64,000 nt of DNA from assembly GCA_913057175.1 (NCBI GenBank), contig CAJXNP010000001.1, positions 62,001 through 126,000 of the forward strand, written 5' to 3'. Numbering within the stretch: position 1 is the stretch's first letter; every line of letters starts with the position of its first letter. The position numbers and the translations under genes are program-made. Below are positions 63,468 through 64,000 of this stretch, piece after piece. The DNA comes from an uncultured Cytophagales bacterium (lineage in GTDB: Bacteria > Bacteroidota > Bacteroidia > Cytophagales > Cyclobacteriaceae). The notes beneath the pieces were generated by a model. It saw nothing but the letters and a program-made list of their open reading frames with translations. It made no database searches and was not told where the DNA came from.

Positions 63468-64000
63468 TTTAGAATTAATCTAAATATAAAAAGAAAAGTG
63501 GAAATTTTTATTGTTGGTTCCTGTTTGCTTGATTTTGGGCTAGTCTTTGAGTATTTTATAATTATAAAAGAGTTGATCTATTATGAATGATTATAATCTA
63601 TGTTAAGGCTAAATATTTACATCGACCCAAGAGAACACCTAGATTCAATAGAGTCAATTAACATCATTTATTGAAAAAACAACCATTATTCCTTAACACC
63701 TTTATAACACAGTTATACCTATTAATTTTATGCTAAAAAAGCTCATAATACTGTTTACTCAAAAAAAAAGCTTCTATTTAAGATTGACAATTCAAATTAA
63801 ATATACTTTTATAACATTATGATTTAACATCTGTTTAAAAATAATCTTCAAAATAATTAAAATTGAATCTTCATAGAAAATACGTTCATAGAAATGACAA
63901 AAAGAAAAACATTTATTTATATATGAAATTTGTTAACATTTTTACTTATTATTGGAATATTAACAACAATACCATTAATTTTATAGGAATTTAATACTAT
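63468..64000. other. AT-rich gene-free end of the window
   Basis: About 530 nt of very AT-rich DNA without a coding frame, hairpin or RNA gene that I can support. It may hold the promoter region of a gene beyond the window edge. Confidence 0.5.

Overview
This window is a stretch of chromosome from a member of the Bacteroidota, most likely a marine or free-living Cytophagales-type bacterium. The evidence is the rplM-rpsI-rpsB-tsf order, several TAnnTTTG -7 promoter boxes (a Bacteroidota signature, twice with a TTG box 20 nt upstream), a PorP/SprF-like protein paired with a giant protein carrying a gliding-motility-associated (type B) C-terminal domain of the type IX secretion system, a TonB receptor operon with a DUF4249 lipoprotein, and a Nudix-type sugar regulator beside xylBA. 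The DNA is AT-rich. I see no rRNA, tRNA, CRISPR array, transposase, integrase or prophage gene.

Layout. 1-3.4 kb: ribosomal proteins, EF-Ts and an RluA-type pseudouridine synthase, all on the minus strand. 3.5-7.5 kb: a tiny membrane protein gene, a PhoB/PhoR-like two-component pair, a DUF3108 protein and a membrane-anchored zinc aminopeptidase. 7.7-15 kb: recA, an FtsX/MacB-like permease, queA, ispD, a DUF2795 protein, ettA and an Lrp/AsnC regulator. 15.2-21.2 kb: a SUF iron-sulfur assembly operon, sufB-C-D-S-E, followed by a SufT-like (DUF59) gene and a bacilliredoxin. 21.4-29.8 kb: a DEAD-box helicase, a type II NADH dehydrogenase, a GH3-serine hydrolase fusion divergent from a PBP4-type carboxypeptidase, a DUF4159 and a DUF6265 protein. 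29.8-36.3 kb: a sensor kinase with a solute-binding-type sensor, the Nudix regulator, xylB, xylA and murI. 36.4-45.3 kb: a lipoprotein, a SiaC-like protein, an acidic secreted protein, an MsbA-like ABC exporter, a CFA-synthase-like methyltransferase and the tesA / ybbA-ybbP cluster. 45.5-53.6 kb: an esterase and a tight four-gene cell-envelope operon (unknown secreted protein, TonB receptor, DUF4249 lipoprotein, MG2/plug-like protein). 54-63.4 kb: a YceI protein, lspA, the PorP/giant HYR protein pair, an NAD-dependent epimerase, an amino-acid permease and a 51-residue cysteine-rich protein.

How the parts fit. Most of the window is core metabolism and housekeeping. The accessory material is envelope and surface biology: the TonB/DUF4249/MG2 operon, the T9SS surface protein with seven near-identical HYR repeats, and peptidoglycan recycling enzymes. 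Two intergenic regions (about 40.87-41.21 and 45.29-45.53 kb) contain decayed or structured repeat DNA not explained by genes. Several convergent pairs have abutting or overlapping stop codons, so the genome is compact. The least explained items are the four-gene envelope operon, two very short genes (34 and 51 codons), the direct repeat at 41.0-41.16 kb and the Nudix/xyl operator region. I found nothing that I can claim to be a wholly new system.
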